This document shows positions 16,959 through 25,076 of a stretch of 64,000 nucleotides of DNA, piece after piece. Position 1 is the first letter of the stretch. Each line of letters starts with the position of its first letter. The stretch spans positions 372,001-436,000 of the forward strand of contig CAKQXD010000001.1 of the NCBI GenBank assembly GCA_934281605.1, given 5' to 3'. Source of the stretch: an uncultured Clostridia bacterium. GTDB lineage: Bacteria; Bacillota; Clostridia; Peptostreptococcales; Anaerovoracaceae. The notes under the pieces are model-generated. The model was given only the letters and a program-made list of their open reading frames with translations, did not search any database and was not told where the DNA came from. The position numbers and the translations under genes were made by a program.

Positions 16959-17768
16959 CTAAAACTTTCCGGAAGAGCCGCCATGGGTCGTTCCTGACGA
17001 ACTTGTGTGTGTCGTACTGCCGCCGCTGCTGCTGCCGCCGCCGGACGAAGATTCTTTTTCAATACGATCTACTGTATTGTACAGATACTGCTCATTTTGA
17101 GCTGTCAGCTTAAGGCTTCCCGATCTCATGTATTCCTTGGCCGCTACCCTGCGACGCACACTTCTTAAAGCATCTTTCTGTCTTTTTACTATGGCATACG
17201 CGATCAGAAGCCCGATTACGATACCGATAGCGATATCGATTAACAGATTAAAGTCTTTTGGCATGTTTCCAACATCGTACGGCTTTCCCTTTGCCGCCTG
17301 TATCAGGAAATCTTCACACAAGTCGGCATAGACTGAAAACGCTGCAGGAGGATCCTCTCGAAGATCTTTTGTGACATTTTCCATAAGATATTCCTGTCCT
17401 GCATCCGTATAGGTAGAGATCCCGCTTCCCGTCGTGCTGATAGCCCAATCGCCTGAATCGTAATTCACGACCAGAATAATACCGTCGTGAGAAGATCCAT
17501 ATCCCATGCCGTTTTCTTCATATACGAAATCTGCGAATTCCTGCGGCGTCATTCCCTGAAAATCATCGGTAGTCATAAGATATACGCCGGACTTCTGTGC
17601 CTTTGAGATGTCGGCAAGACGCGAATCGATCTCCTTTTGGGTTTCCGAAGAGACGATAGATGCATCGTCTATAAAATATGACGTTTTCTCTGCCGCAAAA
17701 CTTGAACCCGCAGCTAACCCCAGTGTCAGCAGCAGAGCCAATATGATCGTGATTGCTTTATTTCTCAT
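16959..17768 (-). CDS. TPM-domain membrane protein, YdjH/YgcG-like
   Basis: A 269-residue protein with an N-terminal signal peptide, an extracytoplasmic TPM domain (about residues 30-150: YFIDDASIVSSETQKEID, SHDGIILVVNYDSGDWAIS), one membrane helix (about 175-198) and a Ser/Gly-rich tail. In Bacillus subtilis the related YdjH works with YdjG and YdjI to bring PspA to the membrane under envelope stress. Here the zinc-ribbon neighbour lies 12 bases upstream, so the YdjG-YdjH order is kept. Start at 17768 is preferred over the GTG further upstream because AGGAGG then lies eight bases away. Confidence 0.85.
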   Translation of the reverse strand: MRNKAITIILALLLTLGLAAGSSFAAEKTSYFIDDASIVSSETQKEIDSRLADISKAQKSGVYLMTTDDFQGMTPQEFADFVYEENGMGYGSSHDGIILVVNYDSGDWAISTTGSGISTYTDAGQEYLMENVTKDLREDPPAAFSVYADLCEDFLIQAAKGKPYDVGNMPKDFNLLIDIAIGIVIGLLIAYAIVKRQKDALRSVRRRVAAKEYMRSGSLKLTAQNEQYLYNTVDRIEKESSSGGGSSSGGSTTHTSSSGTTHGGSSGKF

Positions 17769-17780
17769 CTCTGCCACCTC

Positions 17781-18899
17781 CTAGAAAAACATGTAGTCTG
17801 CCCAAAAGGCCAGAACACTTGCAACTATACTGAATATACCTCCCAGGACAGCGAAATTCCTCTGGTAAGCTTTTTTATCCAGCGGAAGATCGCCAACAAA
17901 CTTACCGGTTTGCCCGTTCATGGCGAAGATGTAGTCCTCCCCGTTCCATCTTGTGTTGAGCAGCCATACCGGATAAAGAGCATATCTGGCAACACCATTT
18001 TGCAGATTTATGTAGGATTCTTCCGCAGTCACGCCTGTAAATCCCTGCACCGTGCTCTGAAAAGCATCCTCCGTACTCCACCGGATCCGTGCATTAGCAG
18101 TATTGATGCTTGTTTCCGCATCCACATCGTATTTATCTGCCATGAATCCGGCCAGATAAGCCGTTTTGAAATCCACCGCCTGGGAGAAATCAAACGGTTC
18201 GATGGATTCCATCAGATCATCCGCCATCTTTTTAGAGCCATCCACCGGGACCTGATCGAATGCCACATATCCCGCTCGATAGATCCTGTAATAATTGTGT
18301 TCGATATACTTGTACTTCGCATCGCTCCATGTGCGGGTCCGCTCTCCCTTGTAGCTGATGTTTGCTGCTACCTGTGCATCAAACAGCCAGAAAGGAACGT
18401 ACACACCCTTGATCTCTTCGATATGATTTTTATCTTTGAAAAGAGCAGGTACAAGCTTTTTACGGGCAACATGACGCTTCAACGCTTCCTTTGCCTGGTT
18501 TTTATCAAGCTTGAACGGTATGATGCAGTCCGGCTTTAACATACCGGAAAGCTTTCCTTTGAGCACTACCGGATTGCCGCAGTAAGGGCAGGTTGCTGAA
18601 GCGGTCGTATCTTCGCATACGATTTCTCCACCACACGAGTTGCAGGAGAGAACACTTATATCATCTGTTTCGCCTGCAGCCCATTCACTGCCCGGTTCCA
18701 CATTCCAGTTCATGCCTCCAGGTGCAGGCTGTTCTCCCTGCTGAGCCTGCCCCTGCTGTGCAGGATCGGGCTGCTGCTGTTCAAACTGGTCCAGATTGTA
18801 AACACTGTCGCAGAACGGACATTTCAGCTTCTGGCTCGCTGAATCAAAAGCGAGCGCTCCACCGCATGCCGGACATTTATACTCCATTTGATTTGACAT
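17781..18899 (-). CDS. zinc-ribbon membrane protein, YdjG-like
   Basis: A 372-residue protein starting with two zinc ribbons (CPACGG...CPFCDSVY at residues 9-33 and CNSCGGEI...CPYCGNPVV at about 86-108) separated by a Gln/Pro-rich linker, followed by a beta-rich domain (YVPFWLFDAQV, YPVWLLNTRWNG) and one C-terminal membrane helix (about 350-370). This matches the YdjG group, often annotated TFIIB-type zinc ribbon proteins, which anchor PspA with YdjH in Bacillus. Part of the minus-strand envelope cluster, 12 bases before the TPM gene. Confidence 0.83.
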   Translation of the reverse strand: MSNQMEYKCPACGGALAFDSASQKLKCPFCDSVYNLDQFEQQQPDPAQQGQAQQGEQPAPGGMNWNVEPGSEWAAGETDDISVLSCNSCGGEIVCEDTTASATCPYCGNPVVLKGKLSGMLKPDCIIPFKLDKNQAKEALKRHVARKKLVPALFKDKNHIEEIKGVYVPFWLFDAQVAANISYKGERTRTWSDAKYKYIEHNYYRIYRAGYVAFDQVPVDGSKKMADDLMESIEPFDFSQAVDFKTAYLAGFMADKYDVDAETSINTANARIRWSTEDAFQSTVQGFTGVTAEESYINLQNGVARYALYPVWLLNTRWNGEDYIFAMNGQTGKFVGDLPLDKKAYQRNFAVLGGIFSIVASVLAFWADYMFF

Positions 18900-18908
18900 A
18901 AAAGCCTC

Positions 18909-20309
18909 CTATTCCTCCTTCACGTACGTAAATCCTATGCTCTTTCCTTCCTCTGTACTAAATGTTTTCGTATCCATATACGTTTCGCCGTAGGCTTTTG
19001 CGATCCAGGTCTTTCCGTTACTGTAGACCGGATAGGCTTTGGTTCCTGCACTGCTTGTATTGGAAAAAGTATCCCATTCGCTGAATTTGATTTTGACGAA
19101 TCCACCCTTTGCGGCCGCGATATATTTCGGCGTCACATAATAGTCATACACGATAGCTGCTCCCTCGGCTTTATCCACTTTGCCTGAATACATGTCTACG
19201 CGGCACATGAACTGCATATTTTCTCCGTTTCCAGGCGTATAGAAGTAGAGGTAGTCCCCACGAAGCATCGGTTCATAGGAAACGAAATTCGAGATCTTCG
19301 TGTCGCTGCCATCTTCCATGTTGTACGCATGAAGAGTTTCCCCGTCGGCATCATCCTGATAGATCAGGAATTTTGAGCTGACCTGATATGGATAAAAGAC
19401 TCCCTTATCCAGCACAGTTTCCTTGTTTTTTCCATCAAGACCCATTTTGCAGTATTTATCGTTTTCATCGGTAAAATAAATGCCGTTTTTCGTCACCTGC
19501 ATATAGTCGCAAGCTCCCGTATAAAGAGTTTCAGCCTTGGTTTTCCCGGCTTTTACTTTTACGATCTTCTCCTTGTCGAGAATGCCGTAAACATCTCCGT
19601 CATATACGGACAGACAACTGGCTTTGGTATCCTTGGCGATGACGGTCTTATCTTTCAGCTTGCCGTCCTTGATCTTGGCCGCTGTAAAGGCTCCTTTGCC
19701 CCATTCCTTGCCGCCGTAATCTCCGTACAGCATTCCGTCCGCTTCAACACATGCACCTCCTACCATGGCATTGCTCATGGCGTAGATTTCATCATCATCA
19801 AGCGTTACGTCCCATCCTTCGATAAGCTTGGATTTCTTCCCGAGATATTTCATCGTGAATTTCATCTCCATGCCCTGTTCCTTGCCGTCCGACAAATACG
19901 TTTCCTTCACAGTTACGATCAGTTTGTCGCCGTCCAGCTTCGCATTCATCTCCCCAGCACCTTCCGCCTCTGAACCGGTATAAGAAAGTTTGTACCCATT
20001 GTCTTCCGTTTCGCTCCAGGAAATGACTCCCTCATCGCCCATCATATTGATATCCGCTGAGCCGTCACCATAGGCAGTGAGCTTAAGAGCACTGGAAAAA
20101 TCCTTGCCGAACATAGTTTTGATCGTATCTTTACTGACCTTCTTGCCATTATCAGTAACTTCGATGTCCTCACACTCCCAGCTGCCTGTAATGGATGTCA
20201 CTTTTGGCTTTTCTTTGGCTTTGTCTTTATCGCCGCTATCTCCACCGCATCCTGCAAATGCAAAACACATTGCAAGCACGAGAACGGCTGCCAGTATCTT
20301 TCTTTTCAT
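18909..20309 (-). CDS. lipoprotein with beta-propeller-like repeats (DUF5050-like)
   Basis: A 466-residue lipoprotein: lipobox AFAGC near residue 20, a 130-residue first domain, and a second half made of repeated blocks such as VYDGDVYGILDKEKIV, KNGIYFTDENDKYCKMG and RGDYLYFYTPGNGENM, typical of DUF5050-type six- or seven-bladed propellers on the outer face of the membrane. The first domain resembles the small lipoprotein at 22954-23301 (GSWECEDIE / GTWKAVNAS), as if the two share a module. The ATG at 20309 has AAAGGAGG five bases ahead; the open frame upstream is not needed. Confidence 0.8.
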   Translation of the reverse strand: MKRKILAAVLVLAMCFAFAGCGGDSGDKDKAKEKPKVTSITGSWECEDIEVTDNGKKVSKDTIKTMFGKDFSSALKLTAYGDGSADINMMGDEGVISWSETEDNGYKLSYTGSEAEGAGEMNAKLDGDKLIVTVKETYLSDGKEQGMEMKFTMKYLGKKSKLIEGWDVTLDDDEIYAMSNAMVGGACVEADGMLYGDYGGKEWGKGAFTAAKIKDGKLKDKTVIAKDTKASCLSVYDGDVYGILDKEKIVKVKAGKTKAETLYTGACDYMQVTKNGIYFTDENDKYCKMGLDGKNKETVLDKGVFYPYQVSSKFLIYQDDADGETLHAYNMEDGSDTKISNFVSYEPMLRGDYLYFYTPGNGENMQFMCRVDMYSGKVDKAEGAAIVYDYYVTPKYIAAAKGGFVKIKFSEWDTFSNTSSAGTKAYPVYSNGKTWIAKAYGETYMDTKTFSTEEGKSIGFTYVKEE

Positions 20310-20345
20310 AAGAACCTCCTTTTTCACTTTCGTCAGTTCTCGCTT

Positions 20346-21425
20346 CTATTTTCTCGGACTACCACAGCTTTCACAAAATCTGCCGGCATTGGTTGCTCCG
20401 CATGACTGACATACCCATGGGCCTTCGGCAGCATTTCCTGCAAAGGCTGCTCCCGCAGCGGCTCCTGCTGCAGCTCCCATTCCTCCTGCTGCAGTTCCCA
20501 TACCGCCCTGTGGATTCACGTTCTGTGACATGCCCTGGTTCATGCCTGCTGCCGGCTGCATGCCCATGCCCTGGTTGTTCATGCCCATTCCAGGCTGCAT
20601 GCCCATGCCCTGGTTGTTCATACCCATTCCAGGCTGCAAGCCCATGCCCTGGTTGTTCATACCCATTCCAGGCTGCATTCCCATGCCCTGGTTGTTCATG
20701 CCCATTCCAGGCTGCATGCCCATGCCCTGGTTGTTCATACCCACTCCAGGCTGCATTCCCATGCCCTGGTTCATGCCCATTCCAGACTGCATGCCCATGC
20801 CCTGGTTCATGCCCATTCCACCGACCGTACATCCAGTCACATTCTGCAGATAACTCATCATCTCCTGTCCTGCCCGCTCTACATCATGGCGACGGTTGCG
20901 GTCATCCTCGGAAATATCCATAGAGTTGAGTTTCAGCTTCATCTCATGTATATAAGGATGATTCAGGTAGATATAAAAATAGTAATCATACGAATAACTG
21001 TATCGCGGCGGATTGTAGCTTTCTCTCTCTCCGTCACGATCTGTACGGTACTCCTCCGTACGCGTTTCATTCACATCCAGATTACATCCTGTGATCTGGC
21101 TCAGGGAAATAATATCCGGGTTATCTTCCCTGTCAAGGTTTACCGAAGCGGCAAACAGCTGCTGTCTTTCATCTATGTACAGGTTGTATCTGTCTGATCT
21201 GATAACTCTGCCAGGATGGAAAGAACTTACCAGACTGCGATTTTCCTCACGCATCTGAAGCTGGCTTTTTATCTCTTCCAGCTTACTGTGTCTTCTGTCG
21301 TCAAACCAAGGAGAAAGCTTCTTCGCACAGTCCTTGCAGAGATTGCCGTCCTCCAGTTTGCGGTTTCCCAGCATACCGATTTTTTCTCCGCATACATCGC
21401 AGAATTTTTTATCAAAAAGTCCCAT
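20346..21425 (-). CDS. DUF4428-like zinc protein with Met/Gly/Gln repeats
   Basis: A 359-residue protein with an N-terminal zinc site CDVCGEKIG...LCKDCAKKLS (DUF4428-like), a central domain likely bound to membrane lipid or PH-like in fold (about residues 60-170), then a low-complexity region of near-perfect GMGMNNQGMGMQP repeats (about 205-300) and a C-terminal zinc ribbon CQSCGATNAGRFCESCGSPRK. The C-terminal ribbon matches those of the SPFH protein next door, suggesting that both are recruited by the same mechanism. Start at 21425 has GGAGGAG seven bases before ATG; the TTG further upstream is discarded. Confidence 0.82.
   Translation of the reverse strand: MGLFDKKFCDVCGEKIGMLGNRKLEDGNLCKDCAKKLSPWFDDRRHSKLEEIKSQLQMREENRSLVSSFHPGRVIRSDRYNLYIDERQQLFAASVNLDREDNPDIISLSQITGCNLDVNETRTEEYRTDRDGERESYNPPRYSYSYDYYFYIYLNHPYIHEMKLKLNSMDISEDDRNRRHDVERAGQEMMSYLQNVTGCTVGGMGMNQGMGMQSGMGMNQGMGMQPGVGMNNQGMGMQPGMGMNNQGMGMQPGMGMNNQGMGLQPGMGMNNQGMGMQPGMGMNNQGMGMQPAAGMNQGMSQNVNPQGGMGTAAGGMGAAAGAAAGAAFAGNAAEGPWVCQSCGATNAGRFCESCGSPRK
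20541..20832. repeat. 39-base tandem repeat array inside a coding region
   Basis: Five to seven head-to-tail copies of a 39-base unit (13 codons, GMGMNNQGMGMQP), with shorter 27-base variants at the end nearest 20832. Copies differ by few third-position changes, so the array expanded recently and copy number is likely to vary between strains without breaking the frame. Confidence 0.9.
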
Positions 21426-21437
21426 GGTCAACTCCTC

Positions 21438-22823
21438 CTATTTCACATCATTTTCATCAAAAACATCACCGCACTCCGGACAGAATTTCGGAGGATTCGT
21501 CGGATCTTCCGGTTCCCATCCACACTTGTCGCATTTATAAAGTGGCGCTCCCTCAGGTTTCTTCGCACCGCATTCCGAACAGAATTTACCTTTGTTCACT
21601 GCGCCGCAGCTGCAGGTCCATCCCTGTGTTTCTACCGGCTTAGGGCTGCCGCATTCCGGACAGAATTTGCCGGTGGCCGTTGTCCCGCACTTGCAGGTCC
21701 AGCTTCCTGCTGCTGATGGTGCAGGAGCTGCCCCGCCTGCCGGAGCCTGCTGTGGCTGCTGTACTGGCTGAGCCTGCTGTTGCTGCTGTGCCGCGGCCTG
21801 AGTCTGCTGTTGCTGCTGTCCCATCTGGAACAGATTGCCTGCATTCAATCCACTTGCCTGAGCTGCCATGCCCATGCCCATGAATCCCATCATTGCTCCG
21901 TTTTCATTACCGGCCGCGGTACGCATAGCATCTGCCTGTGCTGATGCTATGTTTCCTGCTGCCATGCTCGGATCTGACATGAATATGGCCTGCTGCATGT
22001 TCTGGATCTTCAGTTTATCTTCGTCTGAAACAGATATGGAATTGACACCGAACGAAACGACCTGCAGACCTCTTTTTTCAGCCCACTGGGAAGATAACTC
22101 CTCGTTGAGTGCTTCCGTGATATCCCTCGTATAAAGAGGAATCTCACTGTAATCGATCCCCTTTGTGGATATTCTTGCAAGAGCCGGCTGCAGTGCTGTC
22201 AGAAGCTCTGACTTCAGCTGACTGTCGATTTCCTCTCTGTTGTATTCGTTCTGTACATTACCGCAGACATTCGTATAAAAGAGCATTGGATTTACGATCT
22301 TGTACGAATACTCTCCGTTGCAGCGGACCGAGATCCCCAGGAATCTGTTTATAGAAGGATCGATCATGACTTTGAACGGGATCGGATTGACCGTGCCGTA
22401 TTTGTTTCCAAGCAGTTCTTTGGTGTTGAAGTAATAGACTCTCTGATCTTTTCCCGGACCACCTCCGAATTTAAAACGATCCCAGGCATCCTTTGCAGCC
22501 CCCTTGAGACCATCCTTCAGGTTTCCTGCGAATATGGACGGCGAAAGATCGTTTTTGTAAATAAAGATCCCGGGTTCCGCCGAAAGCTCTATGACACGCC
22601 CCTGTTCAACGATCATCATACATTGTCCGTCAGCAACGGAAACGGCTGACCCGTCGGAGATAACGTTTGATTCACCTTTCGTATTCGACGATCTTCCTGA
22701 TGCCTGTTTGCTTCCCTTGACTACCAGCACATCATCGTCGATGGCATCACATACGAAAAACTCCTTCCACTGATCCGCCATCATTCCGCCTACTGCACCT
22801 GCTGCCGCTTTAATAAGCCCCAT
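21438..22823 (-). CDS. SPFH-domain protein with zinc ribbons, YdjI-like
   Basis: A 461-residue protein with an SPFH/Band-7-like domain (about residues 15-290; DQRVYYFNTKELLGNKYGT, FLGISVRCNGEYSYKI, SQWAEKRGLQVVSFGVNSIS), a Met/Gln-rich linker and three zinc-ribbon modules (CKCGTTATGKFCPECGSPKP, CSCGAVNKGKFCSECGAKKP, CDKCGWEPE...FCPECGDVF). Bacillus YdjI, often misnamed virion core protein, has this layout and helps bring PspA to the membrane. Start at 22823 is set by GGAG six bases upstream. It is the first of the ydjI/ydjG/ydjH-type genes in this cluster; no PspA gene is present in the window. Confidence 0.87.
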   Translation of the reverse strand: MGLIKAAAGAVGGMMADQWKEFFVCDAIDDDVLVVKGSKQASGRSSNTKGESNVISDGSAVSVADGQCMMIVEQGRVIELSAEPGIFIYKNDLSPSIFAGNLKDGLKGAAKDAWDRFKFGGGPGKDQRVYYFNTKELLGNKYGTVNPIPFKVMIDPSINRFLGISVRCNGEYSYKIVNPMLFYTNVCGNVQNEYNREEIDSQLKSELLTALQPALARISTKGIDYSEIPLYTRDITEALNEELSSQWAEKRGLQVVSFGVNSISVSDEDKLKIQNMQQAIFMSDPSMAAGNIASAQADAMRTAAGNENGAMMGFMGMGMAAQASGLNAGNLFQMGQQQQQTQAAAQQQQQAQPVQQPQQAPAGGAAPAPSAAGSWTCKCGTTATGKFCPECGSPKPVETQGWTCSCGAVNKGKFCSECGAKKPEGAPLYKCDKCGWEPEDPTNPPKFCPECGDVFDENDVK

Positions 22824-22901
22824 ATTCTGCTCCTTCCTGATTTGCTGCACACTGCCGAAATGCCCGGCACGCAGGCAGCCATACTACTCTCCATTATGAA
22901 A

Positions 22902-22937
22902 GCAGCCATAAACCGTCTTGGTGACGATTTATGGCTG
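22902..22937 (-). terminator. long perfect hairpin, possible terminator
   Basis: CAGCCATAAATCGTC and its near complement GACGGTTTATGGCTG flank a tiny loop, just after the lipoprotein gene ending at 22954. The base run after it (CTTTCAT) is poor in U, so it may be a transcript-end stabiliser rather than a strong terminator. Confidence 0.5.
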
Positions 22938-22953
22938 ATGAGAGAAAAATATA

Positions 22954-23301
22954 TTACTGTTTTTCCAGGGTTATGGTCACCCCACTATAATCCATGGTTG
23001 CCTTATCACCGTCTACCTTGAAATCGAACTCGTCTTCTACATTGAAGCCATCTTCGTTCTCAGACCATTTGCCTGAATCCTCCTCGCCTGCAACGTTCAG
23101 GACACACTTGCCGTTATCCTTCAGTTCAAATGTCATTTCACCACCGATGATGCTCTCTACCGACATTTCTATGCCACTGTAGCTCGCATTAACAGCCTTC
23201 CACGTTCCTACGTACGGACTGTCTGCCATGCTTTTGCCACACGAGACAAATGCAAAACACATCACCAGGATCGCTGCTGCGATCATAATCTTTTTTCTCA
23301 T
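22954..23301 (-). CDS. small lipoprotein, lipocalin-like module
   Basis: A 115-residue lipoprotein with lipobox AFVSC. The mature part (YVGTWKAVNASYSGIEMSV, MTFELKDNGKCVLNVAGEEDSGKWSENEDGFNV) has the strand pattern of the small beta-barrel domain seen in many Clostridial lipoproteins (GxW motif, alternating strands, SGKW) and resembles the first domain of the DUF5050-like lipoprotein at 18909-20309. Ligand unknown. It follows the DUF5067 lipoprotein by 27 bases and is probably in the same transcript. Confidence 0.8.
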   Translation of the reverse strand: MRKKIMIAAAILVMCFAFVSCGKSMADSPYVGTWKAVNASYSGIEMSVESIIGGEMTFELKDNGKCVLNVAGEEDSGKWSENEDGFNVEDEFDFKVDGDKATMDYSGVTITLEKQ

Positions 23302-23328
23302 AAATTCACCCCCGACAATCCTATCGAT

Positions 23329-23805
23329 TTATTTTGTGATATCGATTTCCAGAGTATCGTTCTCATCGCTTAAAAGATCTCCGATCTCAACTTCTACAGG
23401 GCTTTCAAGATTGGCCAGTTTGTTAGTGGACTTTACTTCCAGAGAGCTGCCCGGCTTGACATCCTTCGTCAGATTCTCATCTACGGTATCATAGGAATCT
23501 CCAACAAATACTGTACTGTATCCCAGCTCTACGCCATCCTGGAACAGAGTGTATTCAAACGCCCATCCGAACGATTTCGATTCTTCTCCATTATTGGTAA
23601 AGTTCCAGGTCACTACGATAGCATCATCCCCGTTAGAGTCTTTTACGATTTCATAGCCCTTGTATTCTGCCGTGTACTCTCCGGTATTTATTACATTTGG
23701 ATCGGACTTTTCGCTTTTCTTGTCTCCGGAATCACCGCCTCCTCCGCATGCAGTAAATGCAAATACCAGCATCAGCGAAAGTACTATCATAACTAATTTT
23801 TTCAT
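23329..23805 (-). CDS. DUF5067 lipoprotein
   Basis: A 158-residue lipoprotein with lipobox AFTAC and a Gly/Ser/acidic linker, then one immunoglobulin-like beta domain (YKGYEIVKDSNGDDAIVVTWNFTNNGEESKSF, LFQDGVELG, VKPGSSLEVKSTNKL) typical of DUF5067. These domains sit on the cell surface of Gram-positive anaerobes; the ligand is unknown. Strong ribosome site AGAAGGAG. It is likely the first gene of the lipoprotein/envelope run that continues to 13089. Confidence 0.83.
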   Translation of the reverse strand: MKKLVMIVLSLMLVFAFTACGGGGDSGDKKSEKSDPNVINTGEYTAEYKGYEIVKDSNGDDAIVVTWNFTNNGEESKSFGWAFEYTLFQDGVELGYSTVFVGDSYDTVDENLTKDVKPGSSLEVKSTNKLANLESPVEVEIGDLLSDENDTLEIDITK

Positions 23806-23864
23806 TGTCTTTCTCCTTCTCTTGAAATAGTTTCTTAAATCATATGTGAAATAACTTTCCTGTG

Positions 23865-24251
23865 TTATAACGTATCAAGCATATCAACGAGATATTCTCC
23901 CGTTACAGAACTGTAAAAGAATGTGTCGATTCCGCCCTCCTTGTTCAGTTCCTTCACTTTCTTCGCATCCTCAGGATCCGCATTTTCATCACAGATAAAT
24001 GCGATCCTGCACGATGGCAGACATTTTCGGATCTGGGCTACCGCACTTCTGCGCTGCGAAAAGGTAAAAGGCGGTATCTGATTCACCTCCATGAGCAGAA
24101 TGTCCGCTTGAACTGACTTGCAGGTTTTAAGCGGTTCCTCATCATTATCCTCCAGGATACGTACAGGTCTCAGTTCGCTCCGCTCCTGCATATACTTGAT
24201 GATCGCTCCTGACAGAAGGCGATTTTGTGTGCTTATTACCGCGATCCGCAA
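23865..24251 (-). CDS. stand-alone receiver-like protein (TTG start)
   Basis: A 129-residue protein with the alternating strand/helix pattern of a response-regulator receiver (LRIAVISTQNRLLSGAII, ADILLMEVNQIPPF, CRIAFICDENADPED, GIDTFFYSSVTGEYLV) but no output domain. The phosphoacceptor position appears to hold Glu (LLMEVN) instead of Asp, and the acidic pair at the start is missing, so it is probably a pseudo-receiver. TTG at 24251 is chosen because GGGGAGG lies seven bases upstream; a frame to 24302 exists without such a site. It lies between the regulator operon and the lipoproteins and may fine-tune either. Confidence 0.65.
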   Translation of the reverse strand: MRIAVISTQNRLLSGAIIKYMQERSELRPVRILEDNDEEPLKTCKSVQADILLMEVNQIPPFTFSQRRSAVAQIRKCLPSCRIAFICDENADPEDAKKVKELNKEGGIDTFFYSSVTGEYLVDMLDTL

Positions 24252-24394
24252 TAGACCACCTCCCCGATTGGCTCTTATCAACGATCCATGATCGTGCTCC
24301 ATGATCCATTTGTTTTATTGGAAATATTCTAACAATTCCATTGTCATGACACATCACCCAAAAGAGTACTTTTTTCATTTTACTGTTTCGTACA

Positions 24395-24436
24395 AAACAA
24401 AAACACCCCCCTGACCTTATGATCAAAGAGGTGTCT
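24395..24436 (-). terminator. terminator of the sensor/kinase/regulator operon
   Basis: Minus strand: GACACCTC, loop of about 20 bases, GGGGGGTGTTTTTGTTTT. It lies just after the NarL-type regulator stop at 24450. Confidence 0.75.
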
Positions 24437-24449
24437 CTACCCTGTATCG

Positions 24450-25076
24450 TTAGAATCCCCGTATCACCAGTCCGCTTTCCCTGGCCATGACTGCCAGCTG
24501 CGTCCTTGACGTGAATCCGGTTTTCTGGAACATGTTTTTGATATGTTTCTTGACAGTGTGCACCGACAGATGAAGCCGCTCGGCTATGATGTCATCCGTA
24601 TCGCCGCTGGTAAGCTCACGCAGGACCTCCAGTTCCCTCGGTGTGAATTCAATGCTGCTGGCCATACCCAGCTTCAGCATCGGAGTCGTATCCGGGTATA
24701 TCGACTCTCCTGCCATGGTCCTGTCCATGATCTCAAGCAGGATATCTTCAGACGGATCCTTGTACCAGAAACTGTCCACGCCACCCAGTCTTGCCCGATC
24801 AATAAAATCGCATTCCGGCTGGCTGGTTACTATGATGATCTTGATCTGCGGATACTTTTCCTTCACCCTGGCTGCCGCGTCAAGACCGCTGGCATGCAGC
24901 GCCGTGCACACATCCATCAAAATCAGGTCGATCGGATTAGTCATGCAGTAAAACTCCGCCAGCGATGCGCTTTCAATGGATGCTTCCAGATGATACCGTC
25001 CGCTGCTTTCCAGTATGATCTCAAAGAGTTTCCGTGCCATAGGATCGTCTTCAACGATAAGTACATTTCTGGTCAT
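24450..25076 (-). CDS. NarL/LuxR-type response regulator
   Basis: A 208-residue regulator: receiver domain (residues 1-120; VLIVEDDPMARK acidic pair, LILMDVC with phosphoacceptor Asp, VTSQP, and lysine in FWYKDPSED) and a LuxR-type helix-turn-helix (FTPRELEVLRELTSGDTDDIIAERLHLSVHTVKKHIKNM, residues 145-185). The start overlaps the kinase stop as ATGA. Probable targets are the lipoprotein/YdjGHI-like genes next to it, as LiaR-type regulators usually control envelope genes nearby; this is inference. Confidence 0.93.
   Translation of the reverse strand: MTRNVLIVEDDPMARKLFEIILESSGRYHLEASIESASLAEFYCMTNPIDLILMDVCTALHASGLDAAARVKEKYPQIKIIIVTSQPECDFIDRARLGGVDSFWYKDPSEDILLEIMDRTMAGESIYPDTTPMLKLGMASSIEFTPRELEVLRELTSGDTDDIIAERLHLSVHTVKKHIKNMFQKTGFTSRTQLAVMARESGLVIRGF

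Noticed and set aside
20541..20832. CRISPR-like direct repeats
   Set aside because: Repeats are head-to-tail without unique spacers, stay in frame and encode GMGMNNQGMGMQP.
21438..22823. Phage virion protein (common database label for such genes)
   Set aside because: The SPFH domain and zinc ribbons and the neighbours show a YdjI-like membrane-stress protein; no phage genes are near.
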